Assembly: GCF_000478175.1 (NCBI RefSeq)
Contig: NZ_KI515775.1
Coordinates: 403,363-467,362 of the forward strand
DNA length: 64,000 bases
Reading direction: 5' to 3'
From: Corynebacterium sp. KPL1814
GTDB taxonomy: Bacteria; Actinomycetota; Actinomycetes; Mycobacteriales; Mycobacteriaceae
Below the pieces are notes generated by a model, which did no database searches, had not been told where the DNA came from, and saw nothing but the letters and a program-made list of their open reading frames with translations. A program made the position numbers and the translations under genes. This document shows positions 8,266 to 17,328 of this stretch, one piece after another. Numbering within the stretch: position 1 is the first letter of the stretch; every line of letters begins with the position of its first letter.

Positions 8266-8310
8266 GTTTTCACTCTGTTTTCATTAAATCATGTTTTCAG
8301 TTCGGTTTCA
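8266..8310 (-). promoter_or_regulatory. four GTTTTCA-type direct repeats in two 11-bp-spaced pairs
   Basis: On the plus strand GTTTTCA occurs at 8266, 8277 and 8293, and GGTTTCA at 8304. Each pair is 11 bases apart and the pairs start 27 bases apart. On the coding strand this reads TGAAAAC-N4-TGAAAAC twice. A seven-base unit with 11-bp phasing is the geometry bound by OmpR/PhoB-type response regulators. TGAAAA is also the half-site of actinobacterial Zur boxes, though those are inverted repeats. It lies 45-90 bases upstream of the His-rich gene and so is placed to control it. Confidence 0.5.
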
Positions 8311-8437
8311 ATAGTGTGCGGGAGATTTTTCGGTGTTTTTCACTAGGACGCAATTGGGGTGGGCTATGCGGAGGTAAAACACGGCAACGCCCTGGGCCGA
8401 TGGGCGGCGCAGGGCGATGGTTACGGAGATGGGGATG

Positions 8438-9121
8438 CTAGAGCGACTCTGAAAGCTCTCGGGCAGCGGAGGTAAGGAGGTGGGCGTACTTCTTAGCGGG
8501 CGAGGGGCGGAAGCGCTCAGCGGAGCCTGAGATAGACAGCGCTGCGCGAAAAACGCCAGAAGAATCAAAGACGGGGGCGGAAATGGAAGCTAGGCCAGCT
8601 TCGCGTTCCTCGATGGATTCTGCATAGCCTTGGCGGCGGGCAGCTTCCACCTCGGCGGTGCTGAATTGCGCGGCGTCAAGGGGGAAATCCACGTAGCCGG
8701 CGATGATGCGTGCTGCAGAACCAGAGGTTAGTGGTAGCTGTCGCCCCACCGGAACCACGTTGTGTAGGCCGGATTTGGGTTCGCGAGTGGCAATGCAGGT
8801 GCGGGTGGTTCCCGTGAACTCATAGAGCTGAATGGACTCACCGGTGCGGTTGAGGAGCTGATCCATGATGGGGTCTGCGACTTCTAAGATGTGATCGCGG
8901 TTGCCGGGGAGTGCTGGACCTGCCTTCCACTTTCCTTCAGGGGTGCGCACGAGGATACGGTGTGCTTCTAACGCGGTGGCTAGTCGGTGCGTCGTTGCCC
9001 GAGGTAGTCCCGTGGTTTCACATAACTCATTAAGGGTCGATGGATGGTTTGCGGCGGCCATCATGATGGCCATTGCACGATCTAGTACCTTAATGCCGGA
9101 AACTGCGCTATACTCTCCCAT
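8438..9121 (-). CDS. ltbR: IclR-family regulator, LtbR-like
   Basis: A 227-residue IclR protein: winged helix at about 8-65 (LNELCETTGLPRATTHRLA) and an IclR effector domain at about 75-225. It lies divergent from leuC, the position of LtbR, the leucine/tryptophan regulator of Corynebacterium glutamicum, so the name rests on family and context. Start: ATG 9121 (MGEYSAVSG). A longer TTG-initiated frame to 9157 is rejected because it would read through a good promoter (TTGAAA, 17 bp, TAGATT) whose start site falls at the ATG, implying a leaderless message. That promoter lies inside an inverted repeat, suggesting autoregulation. Confidence 0.85.
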   Translation of the reverse strand: MGEYSAVSGIKVLDRAMAIMMAAANHPSTLNELCETTGLPRATTHRLATALEAHRILVRTPEGKWKAGPALPGNRDHILEVADPIMDQLLNRTGESIQLYEFTGTTRTCIATREPKSGLHNVVPVGRQLPLTSGSAARIIAGYVDFPLDAAQFSTAEVEAARRQGYAESIEEREAGLASISAPVFDSSGVFRAALSISGSAERFRPSPAKKYAHLLTSAARELSESL

Positions 9122-9126
9122 ATAAT
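9121..9126 (+). promoter_or_regulatory. leuC -10 box TATAAT
   Basis: A consensus TATAAT, 47 bases before the leuC ATG, overlapping the first codon of ltbR on the other strand. No good -35 box is visible 17 bases upstream. The left arm of the putative LtbR operator begins at 9126, right at the expected start of transcription, so bound regulator would block leuC. Confidence 0.55.
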
Positions 9127-9156
9127 GAAATCTACGTCCCAAATTATGAGATTTCA
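9126..9156. promoter_or_regulatory. inverted repeat TGAAATCT-N15-AGATTTCA, candidate LtbR operator
   Basis: Perfect 8-base arms at 9126-9133 and 9149-9156 in the ltbR/leuC intergenic region. The repeat covers the ltbR promoter (-35 TTGAAA at 9157-9152, -10 TAGATT at 9134-9129, reverse strand) and touches the leuC -10 box. One site could therefore repress both genes. Which protein binds is inferred from the neighbouring IclR gene. Confidence 0.5.
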
Positions 9157-9173
9157 AGTGTGGAGTGATGTTT

Positions 9174-10595
9174 ATGAACCAGCAGCTGACCTTGGCAGAA
9201 AAAGTATGGCGTGACCACGTTGTCCAGCAGGGCGACGTGGGCGCACCAGACCTTATCTATATTGACTTTCAACTTTTGCACGAAGTTACCAGTCCGCAGG
9301 CCTTCGATGGGCTGCGCCTGCAAGGCCGCACAATGCGGCACCCGGAATTGCACCTGGCAACCGAGGATCACAACGTGCCAACGGAAGGCATTAAATCCGG
9401 CAACCTCTTAGAGATTAAAGATGAGATATCGCGCACCCAAGTTTCTACCTTGCGCAAGAACTGCGAAGAATTTGGCGTGCGGTTGCACTCGATGGGTGAT
9501 GAGCAGCAAGGAATCGTGCACACCGTTGGCCCACAACTGGGCATTACTCAGCCCGGCATGACTATTGTGTGCGGCGATTCGCATACCTCGACCCACGGTG
9601 CGTTCGGCTCCATCGCCATGGGCATCGGCACCTCAGAGGTAGAGCACGTCATGGCTACCCAGACGCTATCTTTGAAGCCATTTAAGACGATGGCCGTCGA
9701 AGTCACCGGCGAATTGCAGGAAGGCGTCTCCGCAAAGGACCTCATCCTGGCGATCATCGCCAAGATCGGCACCGGTGGCGGCCAAAGCTACATCATCGAA
9801 TACCGCGGTGAAGCCATCCGAAAGATGTCCATGGAAGCCCGCATGACCATCTGCAATATGTCCATTGAGGCCGGCGCTCGTGCCGGTATGGTTGCGCCCG
9901 ATGAAACGACGTTTGAGTACGTCAAGGGTCGCGAGTTCGCTCCTAAGGGCGCCGACTGGGATGCCGCGGTGGAGTACTGGAAGACGCTGCCTACTGACGA
10001 TGGCGCCGAATTCGATCGCGTCGTAGAAATCGACGGATCAGCGTTGACACCATTTGTGACGTGGGGAACGAACCCGGGCCAAGGCCTGCCGCTGGGCGAA
10101 ACCGTGCCGGATCCAGAAGATTGCGGCGATGACAATTCCAAGGCCACCGTGAAAAAGGCCTTGGAGTATATGGACCTGCAACCAGGAACCCCACTGCGCG
10201 ATATCAAGATCGATACCGTCTTCGTGGGATCGTGCACCAATGCCCGCATCGAGGATCTGCGCGCCGCCGCCGAGGTGGTCAAGGGCCGCACCATCGATGC
10301 CAATACGCGCATGATCGTGGTTCCTTCCTCCGCGGTGGTTAAAGCCGATGCGGAAAAGGAAGGCCTCGACCAAATCTTCCAGGAGTTCGGTGCAGAGTGG
10401 CGCACGGCGGGATGCTCCATGTGTCTGGGCATGAACCCTGATCAACTGAAACCAGGGGAGCGGTCTGCATCCACGTCTAATCGTAACTTTGAAGGCCGGC
10501 AGGGCCCTGGCGGGAGAACCCACCTCGTTTCCCCACAGGTTGCTGCCGCTACCGCCGTCACCGGATACCTGTCCAGCCCGGCTGACCTGAAATAA
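9174..10595 (+). CDS. leuC: 3-isopropylmalate dehydratase large subunit
   Basis: Leucine biosynthesis: isomerises 2-isopropylmalate to 3-isopropylmalate with LeuD. The 473-residue protein is aconitase-like and shows [12 protein letters not shown] (134-145) and the three 4Fe-4S cysteines: C353 in VGSCTNAR, C414 and C417 in AGCSMCLG. Three in-frame starts exist (GTG 9165, ATG 9168, ATG 9174). I prefer 9174 because GGAG at 9162-9165 is then 8 bases away. leuD follows after 22 bases, with its own RBS. Control by LtbR is likely from the operator region. Confidence 0.96.
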   Translation: MNQQLTLAEKVWRDHVVQQGDVGAPDLIYIDFQLLHEVTSPQAFDGLRLQGRTMRHPELHLATEDHNVPTEGIKSGNLLEIKDEISRTQVSTLRKNCEEFGVRLHSMGDEQQGIVHTVGPQLGITQPGMTIVCGDSHTSTHGAFGSIAMGIGTSEVEHVMATQTLSLKPFKTMAVEVTGELQEGVSAKDLILAIIAKIGTGGGQSYIIEYRGEAIRKMSMEARMTICNMSIEAGARAGMVAPDETTFEYVKGREFAPKGADWDAAVEYWKTLPTDDGAEFDRVVEIDGSALTPFVTWGTNPGQGLPLGETVPDPEDCGDDNSKATVKKALEYMDLQPGTPLRDIKIDTVFVGSCTNARIEDLRAAAEVVKGRTIDANTRMIVVPSSAVVKADAEKEGLDQIFQEFGAEWRTAGCSMCLGMNPDQLKPGERSASTSNRNFEGRQGPGGRTHLVSPQVAAATAVTGYLSSPADLK

Positions 10596-10617
10596 GCACG
10601 CGAGAAAGGTTGAAATA

Positions 10618-11208
10618 ATGGAGAAATTTATCACCCATACCGGCACCGGAGTCCCGCTTTGGGCATCCAACGTGGATACGGACCAAATCATTCCCGCGCG
10701 CTATCTCAAATCGGTCAAGCGTACGGGCTTTGCGGAGGGCCTGTTTTCCAACTGGCGCTCTGATTCCACCTTCGTACTTAACCAAGAGCAGTTCAAGGAC
10801 GGCTCCGTTCTCTTTGCAGGGCGCGACTTCGGTACCGGTTCCTCTCGCGAGCACGCAGTATGGGCCCTGCGCGAATACGGCTTCAAAGCAGTGTTCTCCT
10901 CGCGTTTTGCGGATATCTTCCGTGGCAACTCGGGAAAGTCTGGTCTGCTAACAGGGCTGATGGAACAAGAGGACATCGAGCTTATTTGGAAGCAGTTGGA
11001 GGCAGGGGAAACCCAAGTCACGGTCGATCTGGAGGCGCGCACCGTTCAGGTTGGTGAAAACACCTACTCATTCGATATTGATGACTATACGCGCTGGCGC
11101 CTGATGGAAGGCCTCGATGACATCGGCATCACCCTGCGCAATGAAGAAGCGATCACGAGCTTCGAGCACTCCCGCGCCAGCTTCAAACCTGCGGTTCACG
11201 CGGACTAA
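10618..11208 (+). CDS. leuD: 3-isopropylmalate dehydratase small subunit
   Basis: A 196-residue swivel-domain partner of LeuC. It shows the conserved opening with [17 protein letters not shown], then [17 protein letters not shown] around residues 64-80, which helps form the substrate site. Usual length for the family. An RBS, GAGAAAGG, precedes ATG 10618. It is cotranscribed with leuC; a GC-rich hairpin follows at 11217. Confidence 0.96.
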   Translation: MEKFITHTGTGVPLWASNVDTDQIIPARYLKSVKRTGFAEGLFSNWRSDSTFVLNQEQFKDGSVLFAGRDFGTGSSREHAVWALREYGFKAVFSSRFADIFRGNSGKSGLLTGLMEQEDIELIWKQLEAGETQVTVDLEARTVQVGENTYSFDIDDYTRWRLMEGLDDIGITLRNEEAITSFEHSRASFKPAVHAD

Positions 11209-11216
11209 TCCAGCAG

Positions 11217-11245
11217 GTGCGCCTCACGCTTTGGCGGGGGCGCAC
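11217..11245 (+). terminator. hairpin after leuD
   Basis: GTGCGCC at 11217-11223 pairs with GGCGCAC at 11239-11245. It is followed by ACCACC rather than a U-tract, so it may be only a weak terminator or a stabilising 3' structure. Confidence 0.45.
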
Positions 11246-11345
11246 ACCACCGTCGCCATGATCCGGGGCAGTGGTGGGGTAACGGTCAAATAACAATACT
11301 AACTTTGCAAGCGTGCAGCTGGGTTTATCTATTATTCTCTGCGGT

Positions 11346-12134
11346 ATGACTTCGCCTTATTCCGGATCACGCGACCATGATGGCTACAACCACCACTCCC
11401 AACAGCCCTACTCAGGTGGGCAACCGGGATATTTTCGTGAGTCGCCCGGCCCAGGCGATACTGATACCGTCAGCATTATTGGCGATAGTTTCCGCTATTT
11501 CGGCCGCAATTGGGTACCGTGGCTTTTTGCCCCGCTGGTGCAAATGGTCGTTCTTTTCGTCGCATACCTCATCATTGCCATCGTCTTTGCCGCCGGTGGC
11601 GGTTCCCTTTCCATCGAGGCGGCGACCGAGGGAGCAGCCTTGGACGGTTCCCTCGGCGTCCTGGGCGTGGTGTTACTCGCCCTCGCGGTAATAGCCCTGT
11701 TAATTGTCTATCTGTGGGCAAATGCAATCTGGTACCAAGCCGCTAATAAGCAGGTCAATGGCCAGGATTTAACATTCAGGGATTTCTTCACGTTCAAGGG
11801 CATGGGTGGCATCATGCTGGCCTACCTCGTTACCAGCGTGGTCATCGGCATCGGCATAGTCCTGCTGGTAATTCCCGGACTTTTCGCCCTGTTCTTCTGG
11901 TGGTGGGTCCCCGCCGTCAAGGCAGTACGCCCTGACCTAGGCCTAGGGGACTGCTTTAAGTTTTCCGCGGAGATCGCAAAGAGGGACGTCGGTACCACCT
12001 TGCTGGTCGGAATCGCGCTCATCATCCTCTACATGGCGCTGGGCTCAACCGTGGTGGGCGTCGTCGTGTTGCCGGGACTCATGGCCTTGACCCCCACCCT
12101 CTTTGTGCGCCGCAACCTCGGCATGCACGGCTAG
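11346..12134 (+). CDS. polytopic membrane protein, function unknown
   Basis: A 262-residue protein with a polar N-terminal tail rich in Tyr, Gln, Gly and Pro (about 1-42), then about five membrane helices (near 60-85, 103-127, 160-182, 183-200 and 224-250). No enzymatic motif is recognised; the tail-plus-helices pattern is common in actinobacterial DUF membrane proteins. ATG 11346 is chosen over the upstream frame start at 11313: TATTAT at about 11331-11336 is a plausible -10 box whose start site would fall at or near the ATG, giving a very short or leaderless message. It sits alone between leuD and the convergent MutT1-like gene. Confidence 0.7.
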   Translation: MTSPYSGSRDHDGYNHHSQQPYSGGQPGYFRESPGPGDTDTVSIIGDSFRYFGRNWVPWLFAPLVQMVVLFVAYLIIAIVFAAGGGSLSIEAATEGAALDGSLGVLGVVLLALAVIALLIVYLWANAIWYQAANKQVNGQDLTFRDFFTFKGMGGIMLAYLVTSVVIGIGIVLLVIPGLFALFFWWWVPAVKAVRPDLGLGDCFKFSAEIAKRDVGTTLLVGIALIILYMALGSTVVGVVVLPGLMALTPTLFVRRNLGMHG

Positions 12135-12162
12135 GGGCAGGGGCTCGTGCGTCCCGGTCTGA

Positions 12163-13161
12163 CTAGCGCACCGGCAGGGGGCTGGGAAGATAATCGGCGC
12201 CAGTTAATTCACCGTTATTGAAGGACAAAACCCACACCGAGGCCTTTTTAAACTTCAATTCCTCCTGCGGCTTCTTGAGGAATTGCGGCGCTAAGTCCTC
12301 AATGATGCCGGGGATGGTTTGTCCCTGGCTGATAATGACAGGCACCCCGCCGTCGTTTACAACACGACGGAAAGCTTTCTTGGCGGCCGCCGGGTTCTTT
12401 TCCCACACCTCGTCGCCAAAGTCCTTATTAATGGCAATGTCTTTACCCAGCTCATCGGCAAGCGGCGCGGCGGTTTGCTGGCACCGGTGCGGGCGAGCGG
12501 AATAGATCGCGGTGGGGTGGTATGCGGCCAGCATAGGCACGAGCATTTCCGCTTGGCGGCGGCCCTTCTTATCCAAAGGTCGCAGGTTGTCATCGCCTTC
12601 CCACTTCTTACGGTCATGGGCGTGAGCGTGGCGAACGTACAATACGCGCGTCGTGGGGGCGAGCTGCAGCCGCTTTTGCGCCTTGGCGACGACGTCGGTG
12701 TCAACGTCATAAGACAAAAGCTGCTGTGCTTGGTCAATGGGCACCCAACGCAGCTCGTCGGTCTCATCGTTGGGCGTATATGTGCCGTTGAGGTAGAACG
12801 CCGCCCAGTAATAGACCACCTTGGTGCGCCCCTGTACAGGGTAGGTAACCTTGCCAATCAACTTGCCAAGGCGCACGTGAAAGCCGGTTTCTTCCTCGAT
12901 TTCCCGCGCCGCGGTAGTAGGCAGCGATTCGCCTGGGTCCACCTTTCCCTTGGGCAGGGACCAATCGTCATAATGCGGGCGATGGATGAGTGCGATTTCT
13001 GGGTTCGCAGGGTCGCCGCGCCAGACGACGGCACCGGCGGCAAGGGTAGTGCGGGGAAACTCCTTGGCGGGATCCACCGGAATTTCTTGATGCCGGCCGG
13101 AAATGAATTTTTCGGACTTTTTATCTTTATCGGTCTCGTGCATCTTCTTCGCGCTCGGCAT
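12163..13161 (-). CDS. mutT1: MutT1-like protein: Nudix hydrolase fused to histidine phosphatase
   Basis: A two-domain protein of 332 residues. The Nudix domain (about 36-165) has a complete box from G72 to F94 with R86-E87 and E89-E90-E91. The histidine phosphatase domain (about 172-330) begins with VRHAHAHDR (R177, H178). The same architecture is found in mycobacterial MutT1, which hydrolyses 8-oxo-GTP/8-oxo-dGTP and diadenosine polyphosphates. A lysine-rich N-terminal tail of 35 residues precedes the Nudix fold. It is divergent from gpsA, as expected from the shared gene order with mycobacteria. The likely role is sanitising the nucleotide pool; substrate preference is not provable from sequence. 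Confidence 0.88.
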   Translation of the reverse strand: MPSAKKMHETDKDKKSEKFISGRHQEIPVDPAKEFPRTTLAAGAVVWRGDPANPEIALIHRPHYDDWSLPKGKVDPGESLPTTAAREIEEETGFHVRLGKLIGKVTYPVQGRTKVVYYWAAFYLNGTYTPNDETDELRWVPIDQAQQLLSYDVDTDVVAKAQKRLQLAPTTRVLYVRHAHAHDRKKWEGDDNLRPLDKKGRRQAEMLVPMLAAYHPTAIYSARPHRCQQTAAPLADELGKDIAINKDFGDEVWEKNPAAAKKAFRRVVNDGGVPVIISQGQTIPGIIEDLAPQFLKKPQEELKFKKASVWVLSFNNGELTGADYLPSPLPVR

Positions 13162-13310
13162 AGCTCTTTGTGCCTTCCTTCGGTAAGTGAAAATTTGGCG
13201 TTAACCTCATGGTCATTGTTCCACGGGGGAGATCCCTGCCGCATCCTTGCCACGCCCAGAATGATAAATGCCTTAAGGTGGAAATAATAGGAAAACGTTT
13301 GGAGGAAGCC

Positions 13311-14309
13311 ATGGTAAATGTAGCGGTGATGGGTGCTGGTTCCTGGGGTACCACCCTGGCCAAAGTATTTGCGGATGCAGGAAATGATGTCACCCTGTGG
13401 GCGCGACGGACCGAATTGGCGGACGCGATTAATAGAACGCACATCAACCCGGATTATTTGCCGGATATTCACCTACCTGCGGCACTGCGCGCCACACACG
13501 ACGAGGCAGAGGCGCTCTCCGGCGCGGATATCGTGGTCTTCGGCGTGCCATCGCAGTCCTTGCGTGCCAACGTGGAGCGGTGGGCGCCCGCACTGCCTGA
13601 AGATTCCACCCTGGTCTCCATTTCCAAGGGCGTAGAGACCAGCACGCTAAAGCGCATGAGCGAAGTCATCGTGGATGCGGCGGGCGTGGATCCCCAGCGC
13701 GTGGCGGTACTTTCTGGGCCCAACTTGGCTAAAGAAGTGGCGCAGGGGCAGGTTGCGGCCACGGTCATCGCCTGCACCGACGAAGAGCGTGCCAAGGCGG
13801 TGCAGGCGGCCATCGCAGCGCCCTACTTGCGGCCCTACACAAATACCGATGTCATCGGCGCCGAAATCGGTGGTGCTTGCAAAAACGTCATCGCCTTGGC
13901 CTGCGGCATGGCCTCAGGCAAGGGGCTGGGCAATAACACCATGGCTACGATGATTACCCGCGGCCTGGCGGAAATTACGCGCCTTGGCATGGCATTGGGC
14001 GCGGAGCCTTTCACCTTTTCCGGCTTGGCAGGTTTGGGCGATTTGGTGGCTACGTGTAACTCTACGCTCTCGCGCAACAGAACCTTCGGTTATCGCCTCG
14101 GTCAAGGCGGCAGCCTAGAAGAAGCGAAGGCGGCCACCAATGGCCAGGTGGCAGAAGGTGTGTTTTCTTCGGATTCCATCTTCCGCTTAGCCCAGCAGGC
14201 TGGTGTAGAGATGCCCATTACGGAAGCCGTCTACGGTGTGTGCCATCAAGGCATGGCGGTAGACGATATGATTATCGCCCTTATGGGTCGCTCCAAGAAG
14301 TCGGAGTAG
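13311..14309 (+). CDS. gpsA: glycerol-3-phosphate dehydrogenase [NAD(P)+]
   Basis: Reduces dihydroxyacetone phosphate to sn-glycerol-3-phosphate for phospholipid synthesis. The 332-residue protein has an N-terminal Rossmann motif (GAGSWG, residues 8-13) and the catalytic region [15 protein letters not shown] with its conserved lysine, followed by [15 protein letters not shown] 13311 is chosen over 13209 because GGAGGA lies 5 bases upstream and the protein then starts directly at the first strand of the Rossmann fold. ddl follows 22 bases later, an arrangement conserved in actinobacteria. Confidence 0.95.
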   Translation: MVNVAVMGAGSWGTTLAKVFADAGNDVTLWARRTELADAINRTHINPDYLPDIHLPAALRATHDEAEALSGADIVVFGVPSQSLRANVERWAPALPEDSTLVSISKGVETSTLKRMSEVIVDAAGVDPQRVAVLSGPNLAKEVAQGQVAATVIACTDEERAKAVQAAIAAPYLRPYTNTDVIGAEIGGACKNVIALACGMASGKGLGNNTMATMITRGLAEITRLGMALGAEPFTFSGLAGLGDLVATCNSTLSRNRTFGYRLGQGGSLEEAKAATNGQVAEGVFSSDSIFRLAQQAGVEMPITEAVYGVCHQGMAVDDMIIALMGRSKKSE

Positions 14310-14331
14310 CAGAAAGGTAAAATCATCGCCT

Positions 14332-15399
14332 ATGACTGAAAAGACCCGCGTGGCCGTCCTTTATGGTGGCCGCAGTACCGAGCACTCCGTGTCCTGCGTA
14401 TCTGCAGGCGCAATTATGAAGCACCTCGATCCGAAAAAATTCGAGGTGGTGCCCATTGGCATTACGCGCGAGGGTACGTGGACGCCCGGTGATACCGAGG
14501 GGCTAGAAATCGTCGATGGCGTCATGCCAGAGGTCAAGTACGGCACGGAAATGGCATTGTCTGTCGATCCTTCGCGCAAGGGCGAAATCCGCGCGATTAA
14601 TGATGGATCGTTGTATGCCCAGGTCGACGTTATTTTCCCCATTCTCCACGGTCCCTATGGTGAAGACGGCACTATGCAGGGGCTTTTTGAGCTTTCCGGT
14701 ATCCCTTATGTGGGCCCTGGCGTATTGGCGTCTTCGGTGGGGATGGATAAGGAATTTACCAAGAAGATTCTATCCGCAGCGGGCTTGCCGGTGGCACCAG
14801 AGGCTATCGTCCAAGGGCGTACGGAATTAACCGCGGAGGAAAAAGACAGCCTCGGTCTCCCGGTCTTCGTCAAACCCGCCCGCGGGGGCTCTTCGATTGG
14901 AGTATCCAAGGTGAGCGACTGGGCAGATTTCCCAGAAGCCATACGCATTGCCTTGGAAGACGATGACAAAATTTTGGTCGAGCCAGAAATCGTCGGCCGC
15001 GAGGTGGAAGTCGGTGTCCTGCAATACCCGGATGGCGAGCTGATTGCCTCGGTGCCGGCCCTGCTCAAGGGCATTGATGATTCCGATGAGGGTTTCTATG
15101 GCTTTGAGACCAAGTACCTAGATAACGTGGTTACGGCCCAGATTCCCGCGCCTTTCCCGGAAGAGCTCACGGAGCAATTGCGCGATATGGCGATTCAGGC
15201 CTTTAAGGCGCTCAACTGCGCCGGCCTTTCCCGCGTGGATTTCTTCGTCACCGAAGAAGGCCTGTACATCAATGAGGTCAATACCCTGCCGGGATTTACC
15301 CCGATTTCCATGTACCCGCAGGTGCTGGCGGCCTCTGGCGTGGATTATCCCACGCTACTTGAGGTGCTCATCGCCCGCGCCCAAGCACGCACCGCGTAA
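14332..15399 (+). CDS. ddl: D-alanine--D-alanine ligase
   Basis: Joins two D-alanines with ATP for peptidoglycan precursors. The 355-residue ATP-grasp protein shows LYGGRSTEHSVS (ligand-binding N-terminus), PILHGPYGEDG, VKPARGGSSIGV and the C-terminal EVNTLPGFTPISMYPQ. All expected motifs are present and the length is normal. Part of the gpsA-ddl unit, ended by the hairpin at 15402. Confidence 0.96.
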   Translation: MTEKTRVAVLYGGRSTEHSVSCVSAGAIMKHLDPKKFEVVPIGITREGTWTPGDTEGLEIVDGVMPEVKYGTEMALSVDPSRKGEIRAINDGSLYAQVDVIFPILHGPYGEDGTMQGLFELSGIPYVGPGVLASSVGMDKEFTKKILSAAGLPVAPEAIVQGRTELTAEEKDSLGLPVFVKPARGGSSIGVSKVSDWADFPEAIRIALEDDDKILVEPEIVGREVEVGVLQYPDGELIASVPALLKGIDDSDEGFYGFETKYLDNVVTAQIPAPFPEELTEQLRDMAIQAFKALNCAGLSRVDFFVTEEGLYINEVNTLPGFTPISMYPQVLAASGVDYPTLLEVLIARAQARTA

Positions 15400-15401
15400 G
15401 C

Positions 15402-15427
15402 CCGTACCGCGTGACGTAGCGGTACGG
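15402..15427 (+). terminator. terminator hairpin between ddl and the DUF3515 gene
   Basis: CCGTACCGC pairs with GCGGTACGG around an 8-base loop. It lies directly after the ddl stop and before the convergent DUF3515 gene, so it may serve both strands. The U-tract is poor on either side. Confidence 0.6.
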
Positions 15428-15441
15428 CAGTCACGCTGGTT

Positions 15442-16341
15442 TTACCTTTCTGGAATGTGCTCCGCGGTGATATCGCTGAGGGCCACCAATGCTGCCTGCG
15501 CGGAATCCTGCGGGGCGTGCAGTGCCAGGTAATTCTCGCGGCCTAGCGCAAACCAGGTTCCAGCAGTAGTGCCTTGCGCCAAGGTCGTGTCCTCAAACCA
15601 CGCAATGTCGTTGACCTGTTGGAGCTGCACGCCTGCCTCGTAATTTTCCGGCTGGGCGACGCCACAGCGCGCGACGATGTCCTCGTGCCCCTCAGAGCTC
15701 CACACGTAGGTGTCCTTATCGTCTACATCGCGGCGGTGGTAGCCATCCGCAATCTCATCCGGTAGCGCCTTTTCTACTGCGGCGCAGCGGTCATTTTTGG
15801 CCGGTTTCAGATCGCGCAACGGGGCAGGGTGGGTCTCCGCTGGCTTATTCTCCAGGGTAGAAACGGCCTCGTTGAGGTCCTTCGGCTCTTCGTCATTAAA
15901 AGTCGTTACCGCCACGACGGGAAAGCGCTGGGTCGAATACCAGGTAGAAAGGTTGGAGCCAGAGGTTGCGTCCTTTACCTTGAACCACTGCTCACCATCG
16001 ATATCTTGCGTGGTGGAGTAATCGGTGTACTGGAAGGGCATGGAAACACCACAGCGCGCCGTTACCTTTTCCTGGGAATTGGCGGCCCAGGCGGCAACGC
16101 CGGCGGGTACGGGTTCCGCAACATCGGCGCGCGGTTGACCCATGGCTTCATCGGGAAGCGCGTGCACAAAGTCAGTGCACGCCTGCGAGTTGGCCTCTGG
16201 GGAATCCACCGGGGAAACCGCCACGGGGGACTTGGCCGTGTTTGTGAATACGTATTTCGCGCCGAAAAGGACCGCTAGAACCATCACTATGGACAACCCA
16301 AGTGAAATGAAGATCGCGGTGCGGTTAAATTGGGATGTCAT
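15442..16341 (-). CDS. membrane-anchored protein with two DUF3515-like repeats
   Basis: A 299-residue protein with one N-terminal membrane helix (about 10-31) and an exported body made of two similar halves. Half one has C55, ALPDE at 61-65, RCGV at 96-99 and TWYS at 133; half two has C186, ALPDE at 192-196, RCGV at 225-228 and TWFALGR at 262. Each half thus has a Cys six residues before ALPDE and another about 35 residues later, so one disulphide per half is plausible. A DUF3515 protein sits next to ddl/thiL in mycobacteria too, but as a single domain as far as I recall. Function unknown. Confidence 0.75.
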   Translation of the reverse strand: MTSQFNRTAIFISLGLSIVMVLAVLFGAKYVFTNTAKSPVAVSPVDSPEANSQACTDFVHALPDEAMGQPRADVAEPVPAGVAAWAANSQEKVTARCGVSMPFQYTDYSTTQDIDGEQWFKVKDATSGSNLSTWYSTQRFPVVAVTTFNDEEPKDLNEAVSTLENKPAETHPAPLRDLKPAKNDRCAAVEKALPDEIADGYHRRDVDDKDTYVWSSEGHEDIVARCGVAQPENYEAGVQLQQVNDIAWFEDTTLAQGTTAGTWFALGRENYLALHAPQDSAQAALVALSDITAEHIPER

Positions 16342-16363
16342 AGGGGCTCATTTTATCGAAAGG

Positions 16364-17326
16364 ATGCCGGTGAACTTAAGTCAGACTCTCGCGGACGTGG
16401 GGGAGCAGGCGGTGATTCGAGAAATTACCGCGGCCGCTCCCAGTAGCTTGAATGGCGATGATGCTGCTGTGCTTTTCGCGGCACCACCTAATTCACGCAC
16501 GGTGGCCTCTACCGATCTGATGGTAGATGGCCGGCACTTCCTGCGGGAATGGTCCACGCCGCGCGAAATTGGCAAAAAGGCCATTCTGCGCAACTTCGCC
16601 GATATCGAAGCCATGGGTGCGCGCCCAGTGGCGGCCCTTTTAGCCATCGCTGCACCGAGCGACACGCCGGTGAGTTTCGTCAGGGGCGTGGCCAAGGGCA
16701 TCGCCGAGCATTGCTCTTTCTACAATGCTGAGCTGGTGGGCGGGGATATTACGAAATCGGACCTGCTGGTTATCAATATCACCGCCATTGGCTTTTTGGG
16801 CGGCAGCCGGGCCGCGTTGACCCTTGATGCGGCGCGGGCGGGCCAGAAGGTCGTGGCCCACGGCGAGATTGGCCACGCCGCAGCAGGCTTGTCCCTGCTG
16901 CAGCGATTTGGCCGCGACCTGCCGGCAGAGCATGCGGATTTGTACCCGCTCATTGATGCCCAATGCGCCCCGTGGCTCAGCCCCGGCCGCGGCGTTATCG
17001 CCCGCGCCGCTGAGGTTACGGCCATGACCGATAATTCCGATGGCCTCATCCAAGACTGCGGAACCATGGCGCAGCGCTCTGGGGTACACATTGATTTGGA
17101 TGCCGATGCCATCCAGCCCGATCCACTCCTGCACGCCGCGGCCGCCGTCCTTGACTGCGATCCGTGGCAATGGGTCCTAGCCGGCGGCGAGGACCATACC
17201 CTGATTGGAACCACCGCAAAGCAGGCGCCTTCGGGGTTCCGGGAAATCGGCACCGTCTCGCGCGGTAGCGGCATCACCGTAGATGGTCAACGACCCCGTT
17301 ATGCAGAAGGGTGGGCAGGATTTTAG
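16364..17326 (+). CDS. thiL: thiamine-monophosphate kinase
   Basis: Phosphorylates thiamine monophosphate to thiamine diphosphate. The 320-residue protein has the AIR-synthase fold: an NGDDAAVLF motif near the N-terminus, [19 protein letters not shown] in the middle and MTDNSDGL later, all metal/ATP-site signatures. ATG 16364 has GAAAGG just upstream; the longer frame from 16142 would overlap the divergent DUF3515 gene and is rejected. Only two bases separate its stop from the preferred ung start. Confidence 0.94.
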   Translation: MPVNLSQTLADVGEQAVIREITAAAPSSLNGDDAAVLFAAPPNSRTVASTDLMVDGRHFLREWSTPREIGKKAILRNFADIEAMGARPVAALLAIAAPSDTPVSFVRGVAKGIAEHCSFYNAELVGGDITKSDLLVINITAIGFLGGSRAALTLDAARAGQKVVAHGEIGHAAAGLSLLQRFGRDLPAEHADLYPLIDAQCAPWLSPGRGVIARAAEVTAMTDNSDGLIQDCGTMAQRSGVHIDLDADAIQPDPLLHAAAAVLDCDPWQWVLAGGEDHTLIGTTAKQAPSGFREIGTVSRGSGITVDGQRPRYAEGWAGF

Positions 17327-17328
17327 AT

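Noticed and set aside
8266..8310. CRISPR-like short repeats
   Set aside because: Units are only seven bases with 4- and 9-base gaps; they fit an operator, not a CRISPR array.
12319..13287. 322-codon plus-strand frame opposite the MutT1-like gene
   Set aside because: The reverse strand encodes clear Nudix and phosphatase motifs; this frame has none.
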